DNA of 64,000 bases from CAYVLA01 sp964549615 [NCBI: uncultured Thermococci archaeon] (lineage in GTDB: Archaea; CAYQAE01; CAYVLA01). Location: NCBI GenBank assembly GCA_964549615.1, contig CAZJVP010000020.1:186001-250000 (forward strand), in the 5' to 3' direction. Shown piece after piece: positions 1-7,879 of the stretch (its first letter is position 1; the number at the start of each line of letters is the position of its first letter). Both the position numbers and the translations under genes were made by a program. The notes under the pieces are model-generated. The model saw only the letters and a program-made list of their open reading frames with translations. It made no database searches and was not told the origin of the DNA.

Positions 1-195
1 GAGCAGCAAGGTCGCGACAAGGATGGCCGACACGGCAAGAGCCGGGCTCCGTCTCTTGGCCATGCCCTTCCCGGGCTTTGCCGATGGGCATGCATGGTTC
101 CTGGGCGAGGAATGCTTGAGACAGAATACCTCTCCACACTTATTGCACTTGTACCACCTGTGAACGGGTCTGCCGCACTCACGGCACGTCCGCAT
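1..195 (-). CDS. AN1-type zinc-finger protein with membrane segment (partial, runs off left edge)
   Basis: Reading the minus strand from ATG at 195 gives 65 codons without a stop before the window ends. The first 40 residues carry the Cys/His spacing of an AN1-like zinc finger (CRECGRPV, YKCNKCGEVFC, LKHSSPRNHAC). A basic linker (KPGKGMAKRRS) follows and then a hydrophobic stretch (ALAVSAILVATLLL) that looks like the start of a transmembrane helix. A GAGG Shine-Dalgarno-like element lies about 6 bases before the ATG, and a TATA-like element lies near 240. Archaeal proteins that pair a short AN1-like finger with membrane domains are known, some with rhomboid-type proteases. The downstream domain is outside the window, so the function is unknown. 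Confidence 0.75.
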   Translation of the reverse strand, partial: MRTCRECGRPVHRWYKCNKCGEVFCLKHSSPRNHACPSAKPGKGMAKRRSPALAVSAILVATLLL

Positions 196-235
196 GGAAG
201 CCTCTTCGGACACGTCAATCAGCCGGGGCCAAGTC

Positions 236-246
236 CAATTAATAGT
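236..246 (-). promoter_or_regulatory. TATA-like box for the AN1 zinc-finger gene
   Basis: The AT-rich stretch CAATTAATAGT, in otherwise GC-rich sequence, is centred about 45 bases upstream of the ATG at 195. That would put transcription start about 20 bases before the start codon. It is assigned by position and composition only. Confidence 0.4.
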
Positions 247-605
247 GTTGCCCGCAGGGCGTGCCTAGACCCGGATCGCCTACGGCAAGCCGTTGAGGAT
301 ATCCGTTGCCACGCGATGCCCCCTGATCCCGAAGCAGGTCGGCCGCATGGAGCGGCCTCGCACCTTGGTCCGGATCTTGAGCGCTGGGATCAGCAGCGCA
401 GCTTCTCGAATCCGATCCTCCGAACGGCCTCCAGAAGCCATCAGTTGGCGTGCCTTCGGGGCAGGCTTGCGAACGGACTTGAGGGCCTCATCGCAGGCAG
501 CCAAAAGCTCGCATCGATCGCGGAGGATCCCGCCGCGGCCATGATCGCCCGGGAGATCGCCGATGGAATCATTGCCCGCACGAATGCGATTGGACGTCCA
601 CGAGC
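247..605. other. Gap without a supported gene
   Basis: About 360 bases between the AN1 gene promoter and the 3' end of the catabolic operon. A 110-codon minus-strand frame (280-612) is open and moderately rich in G/C at third positions. It mostly uses CGN arginine codons, whereas neighbouring genes use AGG/AGA heavily, and I see no recognisable motif. I do not call it a gene. Confidence 0.4.
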
Positions 606-1697
606 CTAGCAACTATAGCGTGCTAGCTGCTTTTCGTCCACGTCGATGCCAAGACCGGGACCGTTCGGCAGCATCAGCCTGCCCTTGCGCAGTTTCGGCT
701 TTCGCTTGAGAAGATCGGCACGAAACATCCAAGGGCCAATCAGCTCCGCGCCCCAGGTAAAGACCGTCGATGTGACGGCGAGCTGTAGCCCGGCAAGGGT
801 TCCTATGCCCAGCTCGGGCATGCTTCCCAGCATGCAGGGCATACCGGCCGCCTCTGCCACCGCCGCAAGCTTGGCGGAAGGCCGAATTCCCCCGGGCTTC
901 ATGATCTTGATGTTGAACGCATCGGCCGCTTTCTCTTCCAAGACCCTGTTCGCATCCTCAGCGCTGTATAGGCTTTCATCCACCATTATCGGGATTGATA
1001 TCTTCCGGCGCAGTTTGGCCATCTCCGACAGCGCCGCTCTGGGCAACGGTTGCTCCATCACCGCCACGCCGTACTGCGTCAACGCCCTCCCTACTCGAAC
1101 CGCGGTCTCCAGGTCGTACCCCTGGTTTGCATCCACCTTTAGGACGATGTTGGGGCCGACGGCCTGCCTCACGGCTGCGACCCTCTCGACATCAACGGTT
1201 GGTTCGTCACCCACCTTGACCTTCACCGTCTTGAAGCCCACGTCAACGTACCGCTTGGCCTCCCTGGCCATGTCCTCGGCCGGCTTGAACCCTATGGCCC
1301 ATGAGAGATCGATCCCGCCTGCAACCGCTCCGCCCATCAGCCTGAAGATCGGTAGTCCCAGGCTTCTGGCCGCCAGGTCATGTAGGGCGATGTCGATGCC
1401 CGCCAGGGCAAAGCAATCGGCCCCGGCTTTCTTCATCGACTGATGTATCGCTTGGATGTCCAACGGGTCCTGCCCGATGAGGAGCGCCTTCAGCCTTTCG
1501 ATCTCCGCGACAACGGTCTCCTGCGTTTGGGGAGAATAGGACGACATCGGGGACGATTCGCCGTAGCCCACCTGCCCGTCACTTGACACCATGCGCACGA
1601 CTGCGTGCTTTCCATGCGTCGCTTTTCCTCCAGCTATCACGAACGGTTCGACGAAAGGAACCGAGACCGGAATTATCTCCACGTCGGTTATCCTCAC
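606..1697 (-). CDS. Enolase-superfamily enzyme, MLE subgroup (muconate cycloisomerase / N-acylamino acid racemase / dipeptide epimerase-like)
   Basis: A 363-residue protein with the full enolase-superfamily layout: an N-terminal capping domain followed by a TIM barrel. Visible active-site elements are KVKVG (K159/K161, acid-base lysines), the metal ligands D189 (KVDAN), E215 (MEQPL) and D240 (VDES), and the opposite lysine in FNIKIMK (264-267). The pair of opposed lysines places it in the MLE subgroup, which includes muconate lactonizing enzymes, o-succinylbenzoate synthase/N-succinylamino acid racemase and dipeptide epimerases. It is the last gene of the operon and its start overlaps the stop of the M20 peptidase gene by 4 bases. 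An N-acylamino acid racemase next to an M20 deacylase is a known pairing in D-amino acid conversion. That is my preferred reading, but specificity cannot be read from sequence alone. Confidence 0.88.
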   Translation of the reverse strand: MRITDVEIIPVSVPFVEPFVIAGGKATHGKHAVVRMVSSDGQVGYGESSPMSSYSPQTQETVVAEIERLKALLIGQDPLDIQAIHQSMKKAGADCFALAGIDIALHDLAARSLGLPIFRLMGGAVAGGIDLSWAIGFKPAEDMAREAKRYVDVGFKTVKVKVGDEPTVDVERVAAVRQAVGPNIVLKVDANQGYDLETAVRVGRALTQYGVAVMEQPLPRAALSEMAKLRRKISIPIMVDESLYSAEDANRVLEEKAADAFNIKIMKPGGIRPSAKLAAVAEAAGMPCMLGSMPELGIGTLAGLQLAVTSTVFTWGAELIGPWMFRADLLKRKPKLRKGRLMLPNGPGLGIDVDEKQLARYSC

Positions 1698-2803
1698 TTC
1701 TCTCCCGCCTGCAACAGCCGTCTTGCTACGCCAAAATAGATCCGGTAGGCCTTCTCAACTTGGGCGAGTTCGACGAACTCATCCGGGGAGTGCGCCTGGG
1801 CGACGTTTCCCGGGCCCAGAACCAGGGTGTCGGCGCCCATGATGTTCCTGAAGGGATCCGCCTCCGTCCAACCCCTGAATCCGCTTGGAGGGATCGCAGC
1901 GCCCAAAATCTCTTCCTCGCAGCTGGCAACGACCTCGAGAAGCCTGGACGCGGGGGCAGACTCCATCGGATCTCCTCTCTTGTAGACCCCAAACTCCGCG
2001 CCCATGCCCTCGACCAGCTTCCTCATCTTGTCGATGGCATCCGACACGGACATCCCCGGCATCACCCGGACATCCACGCTCGCATGGCAGCGATCTGGAA
2101 TCCGGTTCGTCGCATCGCCCCCCGAAATGATGCCAAGATTGGTTGACGGGCGACCGACCAAGGGGTGGGCCGGGAACTTCGAAACCAGTTCATCCAGCTC
2201 CCGGCAGAGCTCGAACATCGACATCACTGCACTTCTCCCGCTCCAAGGAGACGATCCGTGCCCCCCCGTGCCCCTCGTAACCAGGTCGACGAACACCAGG
2301 CCACCGTGCGCAGTGACGGGAGCCAACCCGGTCGGCTCACCCACGATCGCGAAGTCGCAGCGATAGCCGCTCGCCACGCAGGTTCTCACGCCATTGCTCG
2401 ACACCTCCTCGTCGATCGACACCAAAAGATCCAGGCGACCCTTTGGCCTCAAGCAAGCCAACTCCTGCAACGCAAAGAGCATGGCGGTTATGCTTGCCTT
2501 GTCGTCGCACGACCCTAGACCCCGAACGATGAGGCCGTCCATGACGGACCTAGGCACCGAACCCCCGCTGGGAGGCACGGTGTCGGCATGGGCATTCAGG
2601 CAAAGGATCGGACTGCCGGATCCGATGCTCGCGAGAAGGTTGTACCTACCCTGGCCCATCGGATAGCGTGTGATGGACGCCCCGATCCGGCCTAGCTGAT
2701 CCTCTAGGAAGGACATGATCTCCTTCTCATTGCCCGTCACGCTGTCGATGTCAACTAGATCGCAAAGCAGCCTACCCAGACTGGCTCGAATTCCCGGGCT
2801 CAT
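1694..2803 (-). CDS. M20-family metallopeptidase / N-acyl-amino acid deacylase (ArgE/DapE-like)
   Basis: A 369-residue M20 zinc amidohydrolase. The metal and catalytic residues are in place: H72 and D74 in LNAHADTVPPSG, D100 in GSCDDKAS, the catalytic pair E132/E133 in SIDEEVSS, E156 in VGEPTG, and the late histidine in AQAHSPDEFVE. A lid/dimerisation domain lies between about residues 170 and 280. The family includes acetylornithine deacetylase, succinyl-diaminopimelate desuccinylase and carboxypeptidase G2, all hydrolysing N-acyl or peptide bonds in the cytoplasm. The ATG is 12 bases after the FAH-family gene and the 3' end overlaps the enolase-superfamily gene, so the genes are probably translated together. 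The coupling suggests deacylation of a substrate epimerised by the downstream enzyme (inference). Confidence 0.9.
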   Translation of the reverse strand: MSPGIRASLGRLLCDLVDIDSVTGNEKEIMSFLEDQLGRIGASITRYPMGQGRYNLLASIGSGSPILCLNAHADTVPPSGGSVPRSVMDGLIVRGLGSCDDKASITAMLFALQELACLRPKGRLDLLVSIDEEVSSNGVRTCVASGYRCDFAIVGEPTGLAPVTAHGGLVFVDLVTRGTGGHGSSPWSGRSAVMSMFELCRELDELVSKFPAHPLVGRPSTNLGIISGGDATNRIPDRCHASVDVRVMPGMSVSDAIDKMRKLVEGMGAEFGVYKRGDPMESAPASRLLEVVASCEEEILGAAIPPSGFRGWTEADPFRNIMGADTLVLGPGNVAQAHSPDEFVELAQVEKAYRIYFGVARRLLQAGEK

Positions 2804-2815
2804 TCAAGCTCCCAT

Positions 2816-3658
2816 CTAGAAAGGATCGGCGATGACCGGGTTGGAAAGGATGCCGATGCCCTGCACCTCGCACTCAACCACGTCGCCGGGGACGATCGGT
2901 CCTATTCCCTCCGGTGTGCCGGTGGATATTATGTCCCCTGGCTCAAGGGTCATGTGCATGGAGATGAACTCGATGAGCCTGTCAACGCCGAATATCATGT
3001 CACGGGTGTTGCCCCTCTGCCTGACCTGCTTGTTGACGCGGCACTCAAGCGCCAGGTCGTGAGGATCCCCGATCTGATCCGCCGTCACGATTCTAGGGCC
3101 CATCGGACAGAACGTATCGAGGCTCTTGGAGCGGAACCAAGGCTTCCCGGACTCGATGTCCCTCTTCTGCATCTCCCTCGCAGAGACATCGTTCACCACC
3201 GTGTAGCCGAACACCTTCTTCAAGGCATCCGCCCTCGGGGTCCTCCACGCTGGCCCTCCGATGACGACCGCCAGCTCCACCTCGTGGTCCACCCTCTTGC
3301 AGATCCTGTGGTGGACGATCGGGTCGCCCGGGCCGATGACGGCGCTGGAGGCCTTCGGGAAGATGATGGGTTCGTCAGGTACGGGAGCCCCCGATTCTCT
3401 CGCATGGGCCTCGTAATTCCTACCAAGGCACACTATCTTCCCAGGCCTAGCGATCGGGGCAAGCACCTTCACGTCCGCGGCCCGGATCCGATCCTTTGGT
3501 CTTGCGCGATCCGCCAGAGCCTCGATCCGCGTCGGGTCCGCCGCGTACTTAGCTATGAGCTTCTGCATATCGGGCTCAAAGTCCAACCTGACCACCATGC
3601 CCTCTTCCTCAAGCCCCAAGCCTATTCTCTGACCGTGTTCGAACCTAACTAGCTTCAA
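2816..3658 (-). CDS. Fumarylacetoacetate hydrolase (FAH) family protein
   Basis: A 280-residue protein with a short N-terminal domain and the FAH fold. The metal-ligand pattern is visible as E126 and E128 (DHEVELAVVIG) and D157 (VVNDVSAREMQ); the C-terminal STGTPEGIGP loop is also typical. Family members include 2-hydroxyhepta-2,4-diene-1,7-dioate isomerase, 2-keto-4-pentenoate hydratase-type enzymes, 2,4-diketo-3-deoxy sugar-acid hydrolases and acylpyruvases. The gene directly abuts the upstream cyclase gene (stop at 3659) and precedes the M20 gene by 12 bases, so it is operonic. Its presence fits breakdown of a 2-oxo acid or diketo acid. Which one is unknown. Confidence 0.9.
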   Translation of the reverse strand: MKLVRFEHGQRIGLGLEEEGMVVRLDFEPDMQKLIAKYAADPTRIEALADRARPKDRIRAADVKVLAPIARPGKIVCLGRNYEAHARESGAPVPDEPIIFPKASSAVIGPGDPIVHHRICKRVDHEVELAVVIGGPAWRTPRADALKKVFGYTVVNDVSAREMQKRDIESGKPWFRSKSLDTFCPMGPRIVTADQIGDPHDLALECRVNKQVRQRGNTRDMIFGVDRLIEFISMHMTLEPGDIISTGTPEGIGPIVPGDVVECEVQGIGILSNPVIADPF

Positions 3659-4285
3659 CTACATCCCCTCGATCACGATTGCCCGCGCCGGGGCGGCGTC
3701 CACCCCGCTGATCCTCAGCGGCAGCGCAACCAGGTACACCTTGTCCGATTTCACCTGGTCCAGGCCTACCACGTTCTCCACCTGACAGCAACCGGACCCG
3801 AGCACGATGTTGTGCACCTCTAGGGACAAGGGAACGTCGGTCACCAGACACCTAACCCCTCTCTCCACCAGAAGTTCAGCGAACCCTTCGTCGACCTTAG
3901 GACACTCGGCGTAGTACGCATCCGTTGCCCATTTCCTGTGCCAGCCGGTGTCGAGGATGATCCTGCGCTCGTCTATGAGGCCGGCTTCCACCGCTTCCCG
4001 CCCTATGACCTGTTTTGGCGCAGCCTTGATCCGGAGCACCCTTGCCGGGCCCACGAGCGCGTCCAAGGGGACCTGGTCCACCGGCAAACCGTTCCTGATG
4101 ACGTGCATGGGCGCATCCACATGCGTTCCGGAATGACTTCCCATCAATATCCTGCTGGTTCGGCATCTCACCTTCTCGTAAGTCCCCTCTTCGGTGATGG
4201 AGACGGCGACATGGTCGGGCCTCGGGAACCTGAACATCCCGGTGGTCACCGGAACCGATATGTCGATGATCCTTGCCTGCGGCAT
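3659..4285 (-). CDS. Cyclase-family metal-dependent hydrolase (kynurenine formamidase-like)
   Basis: A 208-residue protein with the family's metal-binding signature HSGTHVDAPMH at residues 51-61 (H51, H55, D57, H61). The frame stays open to 4501, but the extra 72 residues are arginine- and proline-rich with no family similarity. I therefore start at the ATG at 4285, which begins MPQARIIDIS, the usual family N-terminus, and has a TATA-like element about 35 bases upstream. The family contains arylformamidase, isatin hydrolase and uncharacterised putative cyclases that open amide or lactam bonds. It is the first gene of a four-gene operon (cyclase, FAH, M20, enolase superfamily). Confidence 0.88.
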   Translation of the reverse strand: MPQARIIDISVPVTTGMFRFPRPDHVAVSITEEGTYEKVRCRTSRILMGSHSGTHVDAPMHVIRNGLPVDQVPLDALVGPARVLRIKAAPKQVIGREAVEAGLIDERRIILDTGWHRKWATDAYYAECPKVDEGFAELLVERGVRCLVTDVPLSLEVHNIVLGSGCCQVENVVGLDQVKSDKVYLVALPLRISGVDAAPARAIVIEGM

Positions 4286-4314
4286 TGACCAGCCAGCAAT
4301 GAACGGCCCTCTTA

Positions 4315-4326
4315 AGGATTTTGTAG
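4315..4326 (-). promoter_or_regulatory. TATA-like box for the cyclase-FAH-M20-enolase operon
   Basis: The minus-strand sequence CTACAAAATCC lies about 35 bases upstream of the ATG at 4285. It is a moderate match to an archaeal TATA box and the best candidate promoter for the four-gene operon. Confidence 0.4.
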
Positions 4327-4511
4327 GCCGTAGCCGTGGGATGGGGCGCAGAAAGGTCGCAGCTGGGTCGCGGGAGGGCCGCGAAGCCGGCCGGAAAGGC
4401 CTGCACACGAAAAACGAGAAGAATAGAGCTACGACAAGGCAAGGACGATGCGGCACTGCCAGCCGCTCCGAAAAGGTTTTCAGCAATCCGAGGAACAGCA
4501 AGACGACCTAG

Positions 4512-5714
4512 ATGAAAGGCAGCTGGGCAGTTGCTTCTCTGTTACTCCTTTGGTTATGCTCACAGCCGCTGTCAGCCGCCCAAGGCGCGGGGCAGATCAG
4601 GCTGCTGCTCATCGGCGATGTCACCCTTGGGGAGTCACCCATCCAAGAATGGCTCCGTGACGACCCAGCGATGAGATTTGAGATCATCCCGTGCAACGTG
4701 GAGAACATACCAGTTGAGGACCAGTACAAGGCCGCCAGGATCTACACGCCGCGGACCGAGCAGGATTTCGCTGCGCGGTTCGATGCGATGGTCATGCTCG
4801 ACACCAATCTGTACTTCTTCGACGACACCCAGATACACAGGTTCTACGTCATGGTGGCGAAATACGGCATCGGAGTCTTCCACAGCCCAAACCAGCACAA
4901 GGGGCAACCCGTCCACGATGGCTTTGCCAATACCGAGATGGGGCAGGTCTTTCCACACGACTATTCGACCGACTTCGGATGGCCCATCGAGAAATCGTAC
5001 ACTGTAGTGGTCAACAGGAACCCCGACCTAGAGCCGGTCCTGACGACCTTCTTGGACTACGGAATAGAGCAGGTAAGGGGGGCCAAGTACGGCAAGCTAA
5101 CGGCAAGATCCGGGTCGACGATCTGGGCAACCATGATTCCGCAAAACCTGCCCTGGCAGATCTCGTGGGAATACGGTGAGAAGAACGCCAGGACGTGGTG
5201 TACCGCCGAGGATGTGGACGACCCTTGGTGGAACGTGATCAGCAACCCGTATGGGACCGATGTGTTTCTGAACATCGTCCTTTACATCAACCGAAGGAAG
5301 CTTCCCGAGAACATACCGATGATCCACCAGCTCCGTAACCAGTTCAAGGAGTACAGGACAAGAAGGGCCCTGATCTACGGCATTCTGGACTTCGCCGACA
5401 AGTTCGGCGCAAACCCCTCCAAGGTAGACCTCGCGATAACCGAGCTGGACAAGAGAAGGGAAAAGGCATTCGAAAGTTACACGGGGCAGGACTTCGCGGA
5501 GGCCCTGGAACAGATGAATGCCGCCCTGCAGCGGATGTCGGAGGTCGAGAAGGATGCCATGGAACTCAAGGATAGGGCCCTGTTCTGGATCTACGTGGTC
5601 GAATGGCTGAGCGTAACTGGCACAAGCATCCTCGCGGGCTCCGTGATCTGGGCTCTCATGGTGAAGAGGAAGCTGTACAAGGAAGTGGTCACGACCAAGA
5701 GCACGGAGGCATAG
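4512..5714 (+). CDS. Secreted, C-terminally membrane-anchored amidotransferase-like protein (paralogue A)
   Basis: A 400-residue protein with a cleavable-type signal peptide (residues 1-24, hydrophobic core ASLLLLWL), an extracytoplasmic alpha/beta region beginning IRLLLIGD, a helical charged segment (about 270-350) and one C-terminal transmembrane helix (about 358-384) followed by a short basic tail. The N-terminal domain resembles the Rossmann-like folds of ThuA/type-1 glutamine amidotransferase-like surface proteins, but I see no Cys-His-Glu triad. It is a clear paralogue of the minus-strand gene at 6639-7859, sharing RALFWIYVVEWLSVTG / RALQWIYVSEWLAVSG and WALMVKRKLYKE / WALMVQRKLYRE. The next gene starts 4 bases after its stop, so the two are co-transcribed. 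Function unknown. Confidence 0.82.
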   Translation: MKGSWAVASLLLLWLCSQPLSAAQGAGQIRLLLIGDVTLGESPIQEWLRDDPAMRFEIIPCNVENIPVEDQYKAARIYTPRTEQDFAARFDAMVMLDTNLYFFDDTQIHRFYVMVAKYGIGVFHSPNQHKGQPVHDGFANTEMGQVFPHDYSTDFGWPIEKSYTVVVNRNPDLEPVLTTFLDYGIEQVRGAKYGKLTARSGSTIWATMIPQNLPWQISWEYGEKNARTWCTAEDVDDPWWNVISNPYGTDVFLNIVLYINRRKLPENIPMIHQLRNQFKEYRTRRALIYGILDFADKFGANPSKVDLAITELDKRREKAFESYTGQDFAEALEQMNAALQRMSEVEKDAMELKDRALFWIYVVEWLSVTGTSILAGSVIWALMVKRKLYKEVVTTKSTEA

Positions 5715-5718
5715 GGCC

Positions 5719-6561
5719 ATGATGATAAGCAGGGAGTATCTCGGCGTCGTCCTCATCGCGGTGGTTTTCTCCACGATCCTCACCCTCTTCATCATCGGGG
5801 AGAGGCCCGAGAGACCGGTGGAGATCCTGAGGAACGAGGCCCCGCCGCTCCAGTTCGGATCGGACCAGAAGTTCGGCTATGCCTTCAGCCTCGTGTTCAG
5901 GCGCGACTCCGACGAGGTGAAGGTGAAGTTCTCGTGGTTCAGACCGATGACTATGCTCCTCACGGAAAACGCGACGGGCGCCACGTTCGAGGAGGTGCTC
6001 CCCAAGTTCCAGAAGATCCGGATGCTGGACCATTTTCTCTCCGCCTTCGATGCAAAGCCCGAGAGGATCGAGCAGAATTTCTGGCCCGAGACCTATCCCG
6101 ACTCGCAGACCCTGATCCTAGACTACTCGGGCGCCCTCAAGGTAGGGATGACCGAGATCTCCCACCTCGTTCACCCGATCTACATATTCGTGCTCAAGGA
6201 CGGGAAGATCACGGACTACTACGAGGGGATCGCGGACTACTTCCCAGAGAGGGAATGGCGAGAGTTCGGAGGGGACACGGTGAAGCCTGTGAGGGATCCC
6301 AGGACTTCCGGCAGCGTGGAGTTTGGGCTGGACGAGAACAGGACAAAGTATGTGTCCTTGGGGGAGAAAAGGCTCATGCCGGAGCTGCACTCCGTTTACG
6401 AACTCCCTCCATACGGCGAGCTGACGTTCACAAACGTCAAGAAGGACCAGAGGCTCACCGTCATGACCTTCGTCTCAGGCAGGGCCTTGGGCTTTGTCTC
6501 CCAGAGGGAGATGATACGCGTTTACCTCAACGGCAAGCTTGAGATGATCCAGATCAACTAG
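5719..6561 (+). CDS. Single-pass membrane protein of unknown function
   Basis: A 280-residue protein with an N-terminal transmembrane helix (about residues 8-27, LGVVLIAVVFSTILTLFIIG) and no cleavage-type motif, so it is probably anchored with the rest outside. The body is rich in charged residues and beta-prone segments. I do not recognise a family. The ATG lies 4 bases after the stop of the upstream amidotransferase-like gene, which indicates a two-gene operon and probably a shared surface complex. It is convergent with the second paralogue, whose stop is at 6639. Confidence 0.75.
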   Translation: MMISREYLGVVLIAVVFSTILTLFIIGERPERPVEILRNEAPPLQFGSDQKFGYAFSLVFRRDSDEVKVKFSWFRPMTMLLTENATGATFEEVLPKFQKIRMLDHFLSAFDAKPERIEQNFWPETYPDSQTLILDYSGALKVGMTEISHLVHPIYIFVLKDGKITDYYEGIADYFPEREWREFGGDTVKPVRDPRTSGSVEFGLDENRTKYVSLGEKRLMPELHSVYELPPYGELTFTNVKKDQRLTVMTFVSGRALGFVSQREMIRVYLNGKLEMIQIN

Positions 6562-6638
6562 GCGCGAAACGGCAACCCGCTCCGGCTTTGCAAGCTTCTC
6601 GGCAATGCCGCTAGATCCGCCTGCTGGTTGGTTCGTCG

Positions 6639-7859
6639 CTAGCGCGCTCGGGTGGTGCCGATCTCGCGATACAACTTCCTTTGCACCATGAGGGCCCAGA
6701 CCACGACTCCACACGCCATTAGGGCGCCGGAAACGGCCAACCATTCGCTCACGTAGATCCACTGAAGGGCCCGATCTTTCAGCCTCAGGGCCTTGGACTC
6801 CAAGTCCCTGATGGCTTTCAGAAGGGAGGCGAAATGGTCCAAGACCTCCTGATAGTTCTGCTCCAGGTACAATGCGTTGGCCTTCTCCCTCTCGCCTTCG
6901 ACCAAGGACATCCCTTCTTCTATCGCAACCGAGCTTGCGCCGAACTTCTCGATGAACCCCATCATGTCACGCAGCAGGGCGACACGCTGAGCGTATTCGG
7001 AGAAGTAGTTCCTGATCAAGTGCATGATCTCCGGGTCGCTCGGCACGTCCGCGCCGCATGAGTAATACTCCAGGTTCAGAACGAAATCGTGCCAGTATCC
7101 CCATTCCTTCACCCACCTTTCGGAGTAATGGCCGTGAAGATCGCACGCGAAGATCACCGACGCGCCCTGGCCAAGGTCCCAGTACGCCAGGGCAGGATGC
7201 CCACTCTTCCCATCATCTGCAAGAAGGGTTGCTCCTTCTTTCTTCGTGAGCTTGTTCAGCGCGAGCAGCGGGGGCGCGGTCTTCCAAGGCAACGACCGCA
7301 TCAGGGGATCATCTTCTTCCAGGACCCTGACCATGATAGGACCCTCGACGAACTGGTTGGTGTGCACATAGACGGGAAGGACCTCCTGCTCGATCCTAGT
7401 CCCTTTCCATTCGCCCTTTTGGGCGCTCGCCCCGCCGAAACCTCTGTGGCCATTCGTCATCAGCAGGCCCAGACCCTGTTCGGTCACGGCGCGCGTGAAG
7501 TCGTTCTGCCACCTTGGGGTGATCATGGCGGCGTCGACGCCCGCCAGATGGACGAGGTCTTTGTTTGCGACAAGGTCGTCATAGCTCTTGGGCATGTACA
7601 GTCGCATGTACCTGGCGTTCTCCTCGTCCGTGTACCAGACCGTGATGATCGGGACCAGTGTGGCATCTATCTTGGGGTCGAGGAGGAGTATTCTACCGGG
7701 CGACGTCCCCCAGAAAGCGGTGCCTATGAAGAGGATCCTGAGCCTACCCGTGGCAGGGTCCTGTCGTGGCGTCCTGCCCGCACAGAAGGGAGAGCAGAAG
7801 AACAAAAGGAGGCAGACCGAAGCAACGAACCTGCGGTTTGACGAGCAGGGCCGGCTCAT
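6639..7859 (-). CDS. Secreted, C-terminally membrane-anchored amidotransferase-like protein (paralogue B)
   Basis: A 406-residue protein built like the gene at 4512-5714: signal peptide (residues 1-28, VASVCLLLFFCSPF), alpha/beta domain opening LRILFIGTAFWG, a conserved helical segment, then a C-terminal transmembrane helix and basic tail. The frame is open to 7910, but starting there would overlap CysRS. The ATG at 7859, which begins directly at the signal peptide and lies 20 bases after the CysRS stop, is preferred. It may be transcribed with cysS. Central motifs (LLMTNGHRGFGG, VIFACDLHGHY) suit a ThuA-like or amidotransferase-like fold without an obvious catalytic triad. Function unknown. 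Confidence 0.82.
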   Translation of the reverse strand: MSRPCSSNRRFVASVCLLLFFCSPFCAGRTPRQDPATGRLRILFIGTAFWGTSPGRILLLDPKIDATLVPIITVWYTDEENARYMRLYMPKSYDDLVANKDLVHLAGVDAAMITPRWQNDFTRAVTEQGLGLLMTNGHRGFGGASAQKGEWKGTRIEQEVLPVYVHTNQFVEGPIMVRVLEEDDPLMRSLPWKTAPPLLALNKLTKKEGATLLADDGKSGHPALAYWDLGQGASVIFACDLHGHYSERWVKEWGYWHDFVLNLEYYSCGADVPSDPEIMHLIRNYFSEYAQRVALLRDMMGFIEKFGASSVAIEEGMSLVEGEREKANALYLEQNYQEVLDHFASLLKAIRDLESKALRLKDRALQWIYVSEWLAVSGALMACGVVVWALMVQRKLYREIGTTRAR

Positions 7860-7879
7860 GGCTCCCGCATCCCGTTGCG

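Noticed and set aside
94-609. 171-codon plus-strand frame at the left end
   Set aside because: It overlaps the antisense of the convincing AN1 zinc-finger gene and has no recognisable motif or promoter.
3659-4501. Longer start for the cyclase gene
   Set aside because: The added 72 residues are Arg/Pro-rich without family similarity, and the ATG at 4285 has a TATA-like element upstream.
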